Positions 35,201 through 47,092 of a stretch of DNA of 64,000 nt are shown here, piece by piece. The notes under the pieces were generated by a model, which saw nothing but the letters and a program-made list of their open reading frames with translations, made no database searches and was not told the DNA's origin. The stretch comes from Palsa-461 sp963768185 (GTDB lineage: Bacteria > Actinomycetota > Acidimicrobiia > Acidimicrobiales > RAAP-2), in NCBI GenBank assembly GCA_963768185.1, contig CAVYGS010000001.1:186001-250000 (forward strand), in the 5' to 3' direction. Each line of letters begins with the position of its first letter. The first letter of the stretch is position 1. A program made the position numbers and the translations under genes.

Positions 35201-37253
35201 GCACCAGCACGGCACCGGACTGCATCACCTTGGCCAGGCCCTTCTTGTTGTGGGCGTAGGACGCGTCGTAGAGCAGGGTCGGATCCCCGTTCAACAGTCC
35301 GGCGGCCGCCGCGTTCACCAGGCCGGCGCCGCTCCCGGCCACGAGGAGGGGGGCGGTCGGGCTCTCGGTGCGGACCAACGGGCGCGGGTCGCTGACCGGG
35401 AACACGGCGACCGGCGGCGGCTTCGAGGCGCCGGTCGGGACGCCGAGCTGGGTCTCGTCTTGGAGCGGGTAGGTGATGGTCTTGTAGAGCGTCGGCTTGC
35501 CGAAGATCGCTGGTGTGCCGAGCCCCGACAAGGGATTGACCAGCTGCTCCAGCTGCAACCAGAGGGGCTGGGGTCGCGCCGTGTTGAAGCGCTCATACTC
35601 CTCGTCGGACTCGAAGAGGATGTCGCCGGCGCTCATCAGGCGGGCGATCGGCACGAGGGTCGAGGGGACGAACACCCCGTCTTGGATCGACTCGTCGATG
35701 GCCTGGAGCAGGTCGACGCTCGCCGGCTCGCCTTGGGGGACCGCCTGGCGGGCCACATAGGGGCGGTCGATGAGCCCGGGCCAGACCGGGTCCCCGGTGA
35801 CGCCGTAGCGGTAGTAGGCGAAGTCCTCACCGGGGATGCCGAGCACCCGGTCGGTGCCGTGGGTGTTGAGGTAGTGAGCGGCATCGGTCACATAGGTGGG
35901 CAGCTGCTCGGGGCGGGCCAGGTTGTTCGCCACGAGCTGGCCGGTCCACAACGGCGGCAGGTCGGCGGCGGCCAGGGCGACCCCGAGCAGGAGCACCAAG
36001 AACCCCGACTTGACGTGCACGCTGATGAGCGCGCTGACGCCCGAGCCGAGGAGCAGCGCCAGGCCGAGCACGACGAGCGGCACGATGCGATTGGTCGAGC
36101 GCATGGCCAGCCCGATCGAGGATCCCGAGGCCTGGGCGCGCAGGACCTTGCCCAATGGGGAGGGGTGGTCGAAGGGGTATTCGGCCACCGCCGCGACGAC
36201 GCCGACGAACAACAGGCCAACCGCGAAGGCGCGGTAGCGCCAACGGGCGAAGAAGCCGACGGCGACGCACAGTGCCGGGAGGGCGAAGCTGACCGCGACG
36301 AGCCAGATCGACTGCATGTACTCCGGCGCGGCGCTCGTCCAGGGCTGGAGCTTGTCCTGGCCGTAGAAGTACCAGTAGCCGAGGCCGCGGATGACCTCGG
36401 AGGACAAAGAGGTGCTGGCAACCGTCGGGATGGTCTCGGTGAACTTCAAGACGTTGAGGCCGTAGACCCCCTCGGCCCACAGCGCGGCGATCCACCACAG
36501 CGAGACCCCGAGGCTCAGCACGCCGATCCGGAGGACCGCCCCGAGGGCGCGGCGCGCCGGGACCTCGCGCGAGACGAACACCGCGTGGACGACCCACAGC
36601 GCCGGCGCGAGCCCCGCGAGCAGGATCGAGGTCGCGTTGACCCCGCCGACGAGCGCGATGACGATCGCGAAGAGCGCGGGATATCGCCACCCGCCGCGGC
36701 GCACCGAGAGGATGACGAACCCGATCATCCAGCCGAGCGCCGACCACGGCATGACGATCGCCGAGATCCGCGCGATGTAGTCGATGACGAACGGCGTGAA
36801 GGTGTAGGTGGCCGCGGCGGCGATGCACCCCCACCGGTTCAGCCCGAGCAGCCGCCCGAGGTAGAGCACGCCGGCGCCGGCGAAGAAGAACAAGCTGCCC
36901 ATCCAGAACCGCTGACCGACCCACATCGGGATGTGCAGCTGCTGGACGATCCAGTAGAACGGGCCCATCGGGAACAGGAACCCGATGTTCTGGTGGGTCA
37001 CTGTGCCCATCCCGACGTCGGGGTCCCACATCGAGATGGCGCTCGAGATGAGCTTGCCGGGGTCGAGGTAGAGGTACTGCTTGGAGTCGTCGGCGACCAG
37101 CCCCGGCTTGGTGAGGAACGACGGGATGTACGTCGCCGCGGCGAGCACGAAGGTGGCGGCGACCAGGACCGGGTCCCACCCTCGGACACGGGCCACGAGG
37201 CGCCGATGCGGGGGCGTGGCCGACGGGATCGGCGAGGAGGCGGGGTCGCTCAT
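32259..37253 (-). CDS. aftD: Alpha-(1->3)-arabinofuranosyltransferase AftD-like
   Basis: A 1664-residue membrane protein. The N-terminal GT-C domain (residues 1-450, about 11 helices) has the external acidic motif TKPGLVADDSKQYLYLDPGK. The large outer part contains two discoidin-like carbohydrate-binding modules, seen as NAFDGNPDTRWAEGAF near 765 and SAIDGNPTTSWMPGF near 1003. Two further membrane segments lie near 1310 and four near 1420-1530. The known family, including mycobacterial AftD, adds alpha-1,3 branches to cell-wall arabinan from decaprenyl-phospho-arabinose. The last 110 residues are an acidic, repeated Pro/Glu/Ala tail. Length and frame are intact over 5 kb. Divergent from coaE. 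Confidence 0.88.
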   Translation of the reverse strand: MSDPASSPIPSATPPHRRLVARVRGWDPVLVAATFVLAAATYIPSFLTKPGLVADDSKQYLYLDPGKLISSAISMWDPDVGMGTVTHQNIGFLFPMGPFYWIVQQLHIPMWVGQRFWMGSLFFFAGAGVLYLGRLLGLNRWGCIAAAATYTFTPFVIDYIARISAIVMPWSALGWMIGFVILSVRRGGWRYPALFAIVIALVGGVNATSILLAGLAPALWVVHAVFVSREVPARRALGAVLRIGVLSLGVSLWWIAALWAEGVYGLNVLKFTETIPTVASTSLSSEVIRGLGYWYFYGQDKLQPWTSAAPEYMQSIWLVAVSFALPALCVAVGFFARWRYRAFAVGLLFVGVVAAVAEYPFDHPSPLGKVLRAQASGSSIGLAMRSTNRIVPLVVLGLALLLGSGVSALISVHVKSGFLVLLLGVALAAADLPPLWTGQLVANNLARPEQLPTYVTDAAHYLNTHGTDRVLGIPGEDFAYYRYGVTGDPVWPGLIDRPYVARQAVPQGEPASVDLLQAIDESIQDGVFVPSTLVPIARLMSAGDILFESDEEYERFNTARPQPLWLQLEQLVNPLSGLGTPAIFGKPTLYKTITYPLQDETQLGVPTGASKPPPVAVFPVSDPRPLVRTESPTAPLLVAGSGAGLVNAAAAGLLNGDPTLLYDASYAHNKKGLAKVMQSGAVLVLTDTNQRQLDTFGTINDNTGYVEQANYGPLKSNPQEVALNPVPAGTAYQTVTTLSNVVAVQATNYGNPITNTPEDSAYNAFDGNPDTRWAEGAFYPGTDESLKVTLSKPVTTNHILLLQPQTGPRNRWITKVTVHFNGRSPVTRKLIAISRREPGQVIDFPTRTFTTMTITVDATSSGIRENYNGLSGVGFATVAIPGVAPVVQTLRLPTALLAQSGTSSIDHALVILMNRIRAADVPPRSDPEPDMSRSFTLPRARSFSIGGTLRISALDPDPVIDQLVGRTPVTVDDQQAVSSPEAEVVFTNSSGRLPGDLSASAYSAIDGNPTTSWMPGFGNQVGGWIQYSFDRPVTFDHLNLQLVTDGRHSIPTEVTITTSSGSRVVTLPPVPDGKGRAQGSTTADPVSFPALTGQTVRITIDKFRALHELDYYGTGQQTFPVGIAEVGIPGVVAPPTPATIPSQCFSNLLSIDGTPIDIRITGTSANALQGGALEISGCGNSANGITLSAGQHVVQTSPYQAAGLDVDALWLTSAAGGAAQPLTLVGTVPDLSPPTPATPSVKVLHQDRTHVEVKVTGTGSPFWLVLGQSQSKGWKASVKGGASFGSSSLIDGYANGWLISGPATVGTHVFEMTWTPQEVVDVALLASAATLLVSGALVVLPPSMLGAAWNSTRRLRRLPRRLRRRRGDATGEGNDEPHAASPASAVPTRRELRRAKRAVLYDDPDQRVPVLTSFLDTGGPRPHWLVIGLAAIVTGGVAGAVTAPLAAPIIAAAVVLGCLVRRSRPLFVLVPVILLAATGDYVAQTQINFRYISNIGWAAAFPDANTLAWMAVIALVAGTVVEVTRWRPWQPLPALAASPSQEFDTVPVDDETSHLDEPTASVTPPVAEEAPLAKTSPDGETLPVDDEAPLVDEPTASVDLPLPEEEPLAETAEAPPQEVGEAVTAAGVDRSDSTPEATSEAVSDDAAAGAVETPADTGEVGPQE
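32440..32640 (-). repeat. Imperfect repeats coding the acidic tail of AftD
   Basis: Related units encode DDETSHLDEPTASVTPPVAE and DDEAPLVDEPTASVDLPLPE, about 32 residues apart. The DNA copies differ at several positions. The tail is cytoplasmic if the helix count is right. Confidence 0.6.
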
Positions 37254-37348
37254 CGGTTTGAGACCGGTCCGAGAGCCTAACGAGCACCCCGGGTTCCGTT
37301 TGGGCAGGTCGCTAGTGTCGCGCGAGACGAAAGGGGAGCACTAGCTCG
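37254..37348. promoter_or_regulatory. Divergent promoter region between aftD and coaE
   Basis: On the minus strand TAGGCT at 37279-37274 can serve as the aftD -10 box. On the plus strand TAGTGT at 37313-37318 is a -10 box for coaE, followed by a GGGGAG ribosome-binding site about 12 nt before the GTG. Confidence 0.45.
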
Positions 37349-37960
37349 GTGTTCGGCATCGGCCTCACGGGGGGCATCGGCAGCGGAAAGACGTCGGTGA
37401 CCGATCGCCTGAGCGCGCGCGGCGCCCAACTCGTCGACGCCGATCTCATCGTGCACGAGGTGCAGCGGCCCGATGGGCCGGCCTTTCAGCCGATCGTCGA
37501 ACGCTTCGGCGAGGCGGTGCGCGCCGAGGACGGCACGCTCGATCGCGCCGCCATTGCGAAGCTGGTGTTCAGCGACCCCAAGGCCCTCGGTGAGCTCAAC
37601 GGGATCGTGTGGCCACTGGTCGGGACAAAGATGGACGAACGACGCGAGGAGCTCACCTCGACCGACCAGGTCGTGGTGTTCTCGATCCCGTTGCTCCGCA
37701 CCGAGCATCGGGACCGGCTGCGACTGGACGCGATCGTGGTGGTGGACTGCCCGATCGAAGTCGCCGTGGCGCGCCTGGTCAGCGCTCGAGGGATGGACCG
37801 CGCCGATGCCGAGGCGCGGGTCCGCAACCAGATCGGCCGCGAGCAGCGCCTCGCGCTGGCCGATTTCGTCGTCGACAACTCCTCGACCGTCGAGCACCTC
37901 GACGAAGAGGTGGCCCGGCTCTGGCACTGGATCGAGGAGCGCCGGGCGTCGGGTTCCTGA
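37349..37960 (+). CDS. coaE: Dephospho-CoA kinase
   Basis: A 203-residue P-loop kinase. The Walker A is GLTGGIGSGKTSVTDRL at residues 5-21, LVDADLIVHEVQRPDGPA is the CoA-binding and acidic motif, and VFSIPLLRTE and MDRADAEARVRNQIGREQRL (lid region) are conserved. It phosphorylates the 3'-OH of dephospho-CoA, the last step of CoA synthesis. In many actinobacteria coaE follows rpsA directly; here 17 kb of glycan genes lie between. GTG start. Confidence 0.93.
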   Translation: MFGIGLTGGIGSGKTSVTDRLSARGAQLVDADLIVHEVQRPDGPAFQPIVERFGEAVRAEDGTLDRAAIAKLVFSDPKALGELNGIVWPLVGTKMDERREELTSTDQVVVFSIPLLRTEHRDRLRLDAIVVVDCPIEVAVARLVSARGMDRADAEARVRNQIGREQRLALADFVVDNSSTVEHLDEEVARLWHWIEERRASGS

Positions 37961-38070
37961 TCACCGGACGCGCGTCTCGGCGAGGCCGTCCCGAGATCGC
38001 CACTGGCCCAGGCCGGGCCCGGGCGGGGGTCGCTCCAAGGGCCCCCGGTCGTCCCGATACACCGCCCCGG

Positions 38071-38076
38071 TACCAT
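38071..38076 (+). promoter_or_regulatory. -10 box TACCAT for leaderless uvrB
   Basis: TACCAT ends 8 nt before the GTG at 38085, fixing a leaderless start. I see no obvious LexA-type operator next to it. Confidence 0.6.
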
Positions 38077-38084
38077 CCCTCGAA

Positions 38085-40139
38085 GTGCCCGATTTCGAGG
38101 TGGTCTCCCCCTTCCAGCCGGCTGGCGACCAGCCCACGGCCATTGCCTCCCTCGTCAAGGGTGCCCAGCGCGGCGACCGCTACCAGACGCTGCAGGGGAT
38201 CACCGGCAGCGGCAAGACCGCGACGATCGCCTGGGTGATCGAGCAGGCTCAGCGCCCGACGCTCATCATCGAGCCGAACAAGTCACTGGCGGCCCAGCTC
38301 TCCTCCGAGCTGCGCGACCTCTTTCCCAAGAACCGGGTGGAGTTCTTCGTCTCCTACTACGACTACTACCAGCCCGAGGCCTATCTCCCTTCGACGGACA
38401 CCTACATCGAGAAGGACTCGTCGATCAACGACGAGATCGACCGGCTTCGCCACGCCACCACGTCCTCGCTGCTCTTGCGCCGAGACGTCATCGTGGTCGC
38501 TTCGGTCTCGTGCATCTATGGACTCGGTTCGCCCGAGGAGTACCGCGATCGGACCCTCGCGCTCAAGGTGGGCGGCGAGCACGAGCAACGCGCCCTGCTC
38601 CGCCGCATCGTCGACCTCCAGTACGACCGCAACGACATGAACCTCGTGCGTGGGACCTTCCGCGCCCGGGGCGACACCGTCGAGATCCACCCCGCCTACG
38701 AGGAGGCGGCCATCCGGCTCGAGTTCTTCGGGGACACCTTGGAGCGCATCGTGCCCTTCGACGTGCTCACCGGGGAGATGGGCGAGGAGATGGAGGACCT
38801 CGTCGTGTTCGCGGCGACGCACTATGTGGCCGGGGACGAGACGATCCAGCGAGCCATCCGCTCTATCGAGGCCGAGCTCCAGGAGCGCCTCGCCCAGCTC
38901 CAGGGCGAGGGGAAGCTCCTCGAGGCCCAGCGGCTCAGGGTGCGCACCCAGCACGACCTTGAGATGCTGGCCGAGACCGGATCGTGCTCGGGCATCGAGA
39001 ACTACAGCCGCCACCTCGACGGGCGAGCGCCCGGGCAGACGCCCTACACGCTGCTCGACTTCTTCCCCAAGGACTACCTGACGGTGATCGACGAGAGCCA
39101 CGTCGCGGTGCCCCAGCTGCACGGCCAGTACGCCGGCGACCGGTCGCGCAAGGACGTCTTGGTGGAGCACGGGTTCCGGCTACCTTCGGCGGTCGACAAC
39201 CGGCCGCTGCGCTTCGACGAGTTCGTCACGCGCGCCGGGCAGACGATCTTCGTCTCGGCGACCCCGAGCCCCTACGAGCTCGACGTGTCGACCCAGGTGG
39301 TCGAGCAGGTGATCCGCCCGACCGGCCTGGTCGACCCCGAGGTGGTGCTGCGACCCACCAAGGGCCAGGTCGACGACCTGCTGGCGCGCATCGAGGACGC
39401 GGTCGAGCGCGGTGGTCGGGTGCTGATCACCACGCTCACGAAGAAGATGGCCGAGGACCTTTCGGACTACCTGGCCGACGCCGGCGTGCGCGTCCAGTAC
39501 CTGCACTCCGACATCGACACGATCACCCGGATCGAGATCCTCCGGAGCCTGCGCCTCGGGGAGATCGACGTCCTTGTCGGGATCAACCTGCTGCGCGAGG
39601 GCCTCGACCTGCCGGAGGTCTCCCTCGTCGCCATCTTGGACGCCGACAAGGAGGGTTTCCTCCGCTCGACCTCCTCGCTCATCCAGACCATGGGCCGGGC
39701 GGCCCGCAACGTCGAGGGCAGCGTGGTGCTCTACGCCGACACGATCACCGACTCGATGCGCGAGGCGGTCTCGGTCACTCAGCGCCGGCGGGAGCGCCAG
39801 ATCGCCCACAACGCCGAGCACGGGATCGACCCCCAGAGCATCCGCAAGGCCGTCACCGACATCTTGGAGCGGCTCCGGGGGACCGGGGAGGGGTCGAACC
39901 GGGCCAAGCGCAGCCGGGCCGAGGTCCGCTCGCGCCAAGGCGTCCGGGCCCAGCGGGTCCGGGCCGGCCTGGAGATGCCGGCGGGCCAGCGCGACGTGGC
40001 CGGGCCGCCCGAACTGGTCAAGATCATCAAGGAGGTCGAGGCCGAGATGCGCCGGGCGGCCGCCGAGCTGCGCTTCGAGGAGGCCGCCCTGCTCCGCGAC
40101 GAGCTCTCCGAGCTGCGCTCGAGCGCAGCGGCGAGCTGA
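38085..40139 (+). CDS. uvrB: Excinuclease ABC subunit B
   Basis: A 684-residue DNA helicase-fold protein. Walker A is TLQGITGSGKTATIAWV near residue 38. The beta-hairpin that clamps DNA is FFVSYYDYYQPEAYLPSTDT, the DEAD-like box is VIDESHV, and motif VI is QTMGRAARN. The C-terminal UVR domain (KEVEAEMRRAAAELRFEEAA) contacts UvrC. It verifies damage delivered by UvrA and recruits UvrC. The GTG start is set by the TACCAT box; the frame upstream to 37473 is antisense-like noise over coaE. Frame intact. Confidence 0.97.
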   Translation: MPDFEVVSPFQPAGDQPTAIASLVKGAQRGDRYQTLQGITGSGKTATIAWVIEQAQRPTLIIEPNKSLAAQLSSELRDLFPKNRVEFFVSYYDYYQPEAYLPSTDTYIEKDSSINDEIDRLRHATTSSLLLRRDVIVVASVSCIYGLGSPEEYRDRTLALKVGGEHEQRALLRRIVDLQYDRNDMNLVRGTFRARGDTVEIHPAYEEAAIRLEFFGDTLERIVPFDVLTGEMGEEMEDLVVFAATHYVAGDETIQRAIRSIEAELQERLAQLQGEGKLLEAQRLRVRTQHDLEMLAETGSCSGIENYSRHLDGRAPGQTPYTLLDFFPKDYLTVIDESHVAVPQLHGQYAGDRSRKDVLVEHGFRLPSAVDNRPLRFDEFVTRAGQTIFVSATPSPYELDVSTQVVEQVIRPTGLVDPEVVLRPTKGQVDDLLARIEDAVERGGRVLITTLTKKMAEDLSDYLADAGVRVQYLHSDIDTITRIEILRSLRLGEIDVLVGINLLREGLDLPEVSLVAILDADKEGFLRSTSSLIQTMGRAARNVEGSVVLYADTITDSMREAVSVTQRRRERQIAHNAEHGIDPQSIRKAVTDILERLRGTGEGSNRAKRSRAEVRSRQGVRAQRVRAGLEMPAGQRDVAGPPELVKIIKEVEAEMRRAAAELRFEEAALLRDELSELRSSAAAS

Positions 40140-40167
40140 CCCAGCCCGGATTGTCAGAGCGCTCCGG

Positions 40168-40173
40168 TAACCT
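40168..40173 (+). promoter_or_regulatory. -10 box TAACCT for uvrA
   Basis: TAACCT ends 6 nt before the GTG at 40180, so uvrA should have its own near-leaderless transcript despite following uvrB by only 40 nt. Confidence 0.45.
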
Positions 40174-40179
40174 CCGGTC

Positions 40180-43064
<2,885 letters not shown>

Positions 43065-43070
43065 GCAGGC

Positions 43071-43700
43071 TCAGCCGGCCCGCGACGCCTTGGCAGCGGC
43101 GGCCGACACGACGAGCTCGGTGCAGGACTCGACGGGGATCTGGGTCGAGTCGATGACGAGGTCGTAGAGCGAGGGGTCGTCCTGGCGGGCCCGGTAGAAG
43201 AGCTTGAGGTAGTGGTCGCGTGCGCCGTCGATGTCCCGCTGGAGCGCCCGCACCTCGTCGAGGTCCATGTGCTCGCGCTCGGCCACCTGGGCGACCCGCG
43301 CCTCGACGGGGCCGTCCAGCCGGACCCGCAAGACGTCGGGGCGGGCCCCCAGCACCACCATCGCGCCACGGCCCAGCACGACGCCGCCGGTGCTCGACGA
43401 GATCTCATGGAGGATCCGCTCGGTCTCGCTGCGGAACTCCTCGGGATCCCGTGGGGGCTCGAAGGTCTGCGGCGCCATGGGCACCGCCATGTTGGAGAAG
43501 GCGCGGGCGAGGCGCGCCCAGGTCGAGGGGGCCTTCTCGTCCTGGGCGGTCGCCTCCTCGATCGGGATGGCCAGGCGCCCGGCGACCGCCGCGGGGATGG
43601 CGCGGTCGAAGAAAGGGATGCCGAGTCGCTCGGCGACCGCCGGCCCCACGACGTTGCCTCCGGCCCCGAACGACGAGGAGATGGTGACGGTCTGCGGCAC
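43071..43700 (-). CDS. Cytidylate kinase-like protein
   Basis: A 209-residue P-loop protein of the cytidylate-kinase-like group. The nucleotide-binding loop is the variant TISSSFGAGGNVVGPAVAER, with IPFFDRAI after it, GVVLGRGAMVVLG as the central strand and RDHYLKLFYRARQDDPSLYD as the lid and LID-arginine region. This group differs from true CMP kinase (Cmk) and its substrate is not known to me. It is convergent with uvrA, with 6 nt between the stops. Confidence 0.8.
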   Translation of the reverse strand: MPQTVTISSSFGAGGNVVGPAVAERLGIPFFDRAIPAAVAGRLAIPIEEATAQDEKAPSTWARLARAFSNMAVPMAPQTFEPPRDPEEFRSETERILHEISSSTGGVVLGRGAMVVLGARPDVLRVRLDGPVEARVAQVAEREHMDLDEVRALQRDIDGARDHYLKLFYRARQDDPSLYDLVIDSTQIPVESCTELVVSAAAAKASRAG

Positions 43701-43802
43701 GGCCCGATTCCAGCACGTCTTGCCCGGCGCGCGACGGGTCGGCGGATGCCCAGAGCGGTGACCCCGACCCCGACCCCGACCGGCCCGTGGTGGGGGAGTC
43801 GG

Positions 43803-44920
43803 TCAGGTGATGGCGAGCATGCGCTCGAGGGCGACCCGGGCGAGCGCTGCGGTCTGCTCCTCGACGATGATCCGGTTGCGGACCTCGCCCTCGACCAGAC
43901 CCTCGAGGACCCAGGCCAGATGCGGCGCATCGATGCGGAACATCGTCGAGCACGGGCACACCAGCGGGTCGATGCAGGAGATCTGCTTGTCGGGGTGCTC
44001 GTCGGCCAGGCGCTTCACCAGGTGGATCTCGGTCGCGATGCCGATGGTGGCGCCGGCAGGCGCCGCCTCCACCGCCCGGATGATGGCGTCGGTCGAGCCG
44101 ACCTGGTCGGCCATGACCACCACCTCGTGCGCGCACTCCGGGTGCACCAGGACGATCCCGTCGGCGTGCTCGGCGCGGAAGGCCTCGACGTGCTCGGGTC
44201 GGAACCGCTGGTGGACCGAGCAGTGGCCCTTCCACAAAAGGAGCGTGGACCGCTTCACGTCGGCGTCCTCCAGACCGCCAAGGTCGCGGCGCGGGTCCCA
44301 CACGGCCATGTCGCCGTCGTCGTAGCCGAGGTCGAAGCCGGTGTTGCGGCCGAGGTGCTGGTCCGGGAAGAAGAGGACCTTGTCGCCGATGGCCCGCCCG
44401 GTGCCCTGCGGTACGAGCGCCCAGGTGAGCACGGCCCGGGCGTTGGACGAGGTGCACACGGCCCCGCCGTGCGCACCGACGAACGCCTTCAGCGCGGCCG
44501 AGGAGTTCATGTAGGTGATCGGCACGATGCGCTCGACGTCGCTCACCCGGCCGAGCGCGTCCCAGGCCTCCTCGACCGCGTCGATGTCGGCCATGTCGGC
44601 CATCGAGCAGCCCGCGTTCAGGTCGGGCAGGAGCACCTGCTGGTGGGGCGCGGTGAGGATGTCGGCCGACTCGGCCATGAAGTGCACGCCGCAGAAGACG
44701 ATGAACTCGGCGTCGTCCTTCGCAGCGGCGGTCCGGGAGAGCCCGAAAGAGTCGCCCCGGGCGTCGGCCCAGGCCATCACCTCGTCCCGCTGGTAGTGGT
44801 GCCCGAGGATGAAGACGCGCGTGACCGAGCGCGCGCTTTGGCCGCGCCGATCCACTCGGCGAGCTCCTCGGGTGCCGCAGTCGTGTAGCGCTCCGGAAGA
44901 GCGCCCTGGAGTCGGATCAT
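43803..44920 (-). CDS. nadA: Quinolinate synthase (one frameshift near the N-terminus)
   Basis: About 372 residues. NadA condenses iminoaspartate with dihydroxyacetone phosphate to give quinolinate for NAD and carries a [4Fe-4S] cluster. The cluster cysteines are visible in IVFCGVHFMAES, in the AVCTSSNARAV region and in CIDPLVCPCSTM. FILGHHYQRDEV and HPECAHEVV are substrate motifs. The true N-terminus (MIRLQGALPERYTTAAPEEL, ATG at 44920) is in another frame up to about 44828, where one base is missing or two are extra. A GGGGG ribosome-binding site precedes this ATG. No nadB or nadC is seen nearby. Confidence 0.9.
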
Positions 44921-45111
44921 CGTGTAACCCCCTGTGGGGAGGCTCCGATATGACCGGCGGGGACAGCCTGGTCGCCCATCCGCGGGGTTGTCGGTCTCGG
45001 AGCCTGTATGTCGCCGGGATACCAGGCCGGCCCCCTCATCCTAGGTGGCGGGCCTGCCGAGCCGCTGCGTGCGGCGCTTGGACAGTCACCGCCGGGCGCG
45101 AGAGTGGTGCG

Positions 45112-47039
45112 GTGAAGTCCCGCCCGCCGACCAGCTCGATCCCCGACGCGCCGGGCTCCTACCAGTTCCTCGACGCCGACGGCCGAGGTCCTCTACGTCG
45201 GCAAGGCCAAGTCGCTGCGGCACCGGCTGGCCAACTACTGGGCCGACCCGGCCGGGCTCCCGCCACGGACCGCCCAGATGGTGGCCCAGGCCGATCACGT
45301 CGAATGGGTCGTGGTCGACACCGAGGTCGACGCGCTGATCCTCGAGCACTCGCTCATCCAGGCCCACAAGCCCCGCTTCAACGTCCGGCTGAAGGACGAC
45401 AAGAGCTATCCCTGGCTGGCGGTGACGGTGAGCGAGGAGTGGCCGCGTCCGGTGGTCTTCCGGGGCCGCAAGCGCAAGGGGGTGCGGTACTTCGGCCCCT
45501 ACGGCCACGTCGGTGCGCTCCGCGAGACGCTCGACCTCTTGCTGCGCAGCTTCCCCATGCGCACCTGCTCGGACGCCAAGTTCAAGCGACACCAGCGCCT
45601 CGGCCGCCCGTGCCTGCTCTACGACATCGAGCGCTGCTCGGGCCCCTGCGTGGGCGCGGTGGAGCCGGAGCGCTACGCGCAGATGGTCGAGGACCTCATG
45701 CGGTTCCTGTCGGGCGAGACCGCGCCGGTGGTCAACCGGTTCGAAGCCGAGATGGAGGAGGCTTCCGACCGCTCGAGTTCGAGCGGGCCGCCCGGCTGCG
45801 CGACCGGCTGGTCGCGGTGCACAAGGCGGCCGAGACCCAGCAGATGGTGTCGGACCAGGCCGAGGACCTCGACCTCATCGGGATCGCCGAGGACGAGCTC
45901 GAGGCGGCGATCCAGGTCTTCCACGTCCGGCGGGGCCGGGTGGTCGGGCGGAGCGGCTCGGTCGCCGACAAGGTGGAGGACCTCAGCGCCGAGCAGTTCA
46001 TGGGCCGCGTGCTCCAGGAGCTCTACGGCGCGACCGGCGCCGAGGTGCCCGCGCCGGGTGCTGGTCCCGGTGATGCCCGAGTCAGCGGAGGTCATCACGG
46101 CCTGGCTCTCGTCGTTGCGGGGCGGCCCGGTGCAGCTGCACGTGCCCTCAGCGCGGCGACAAGCGGGCGCTGCACGAGACAGTGACTCGGAACGCGGCCG
46201 AGGACCTGACGCGGCACCGGCTGCGCCGTTCGGCTGACCACAACGCCCGCTCGAGAGCGCTGACCGAGCTGGAGGAGGCGCTCGAGCTCCGCCAGTCGCC
46301 GCTGCGCATCGAGTGCTACGACATGAGCCACCTCCAGGGGACCGACTACGTCGGCTCGATGGTGGTGTTCGAGGACGGGCTTGGCCAAGAAGTCGGACTA
46401 CCGGCGCTTCAAGGTCGAGGGCGTGCCGGGCAACGACGACTACGCGGCGATGGAGGAGGTGCTCACGCGGCGGCTGACCAACCTGCTCGCCGAGCGGACC
46501 GCTGCCGAGGCCCGTCGGGTCACGGCCACCGAAGACAACCTGGCCGAGCGCCGGGTGGCGGCCCGCAAGCGGTTCGCCTACCCGCCCCAGCTCTGCTCTG
46601 GACGGCGGCAAGGGTCAGCTCGGCGTCGGGATCCGGGTGCTCGAGCAGCTCGGGCTGAGCGACGAGATCGAGATCGCCGTCGCTGGCCAAGCAGTTCGAG
46701 GAGGTCTTCCGGCCCGGGTCGCGCCGACCCCGTCCGCATCCCTCGGGGCTCCGAAGCCCTCTACCTCCTCCAGCGGGTGCGCGACGAGGCGCACCGCTTC
46801 GCCATCACCTTCCACCGGGAGCGCCGGGGCGAAGCGGATGACGACCAGCTCGCTCGACGGGATCCCGGGCCTCGGTCCGGCCCGCACGAAGCGCCTGCTG
46901 CTCCACCTTCGGGAGCCTGAAGGCGCTCCGGGCGGCCACGCCCGAGGAGCTCGCCGCGCTGGCCTGGCTGCCCGACACCGTGGCAGCCGCCCTGATCGAG
47001 CGCTTCTCGGGCCTCGCGCCGGCCCGGCGCGCCGGTTGA
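45112..47039 (+). CDS. uvrC: Excinuclease ABC subunit C (about ten frameshifts)
   Basis: The dual-incision nuclease, about 639 residues once corrected. In order: the GIY-YIG domain (IPDAPGSYQFLDADG, then VLYVGKAKSL), a Cys cluster (CLLYDIERCSGPCVGAV), UVR domain LEFERAARLRDRLVAVHKAA, the RNase H-like endonuclease (PLRIECYDMSHLQGTDYVGS, then DGGKGQLGVG) and a terminal helix-hairpin-helix (DGIPGLGPARTKRLLLHFGS). Extra single bases are needed near 45188, 46060, 46155, 46383, 46600, 46690, 46725, 46845 and 46905, with one missing base near 45772. The corrected span is 640 codons. The GTG at 45112 is the start. Whether the gene is truly broken cannot be told from the sequence alone. Confidence 0.85.
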
Positions 47040-47092
47040 GCCTCCGGCCGTCCGCCCCGAGGGCGGCGGATCGACCAAACTGGTCTGCTGGG

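Noticed and set aside
43760..43790. Short run of CCCGAC-like repeats between the kinase and nadA genes
   Set aside because: About four copies of a hexamer in GC-rich DNA; too short to assign a role.
45112..47039. Calling uvrC a pseudogene
   Set aside because: All domains are present in order and the corrected length is normal. The pattern of isolated +1 bases fits sequence error better than decay, though this cannot be settled without reads.
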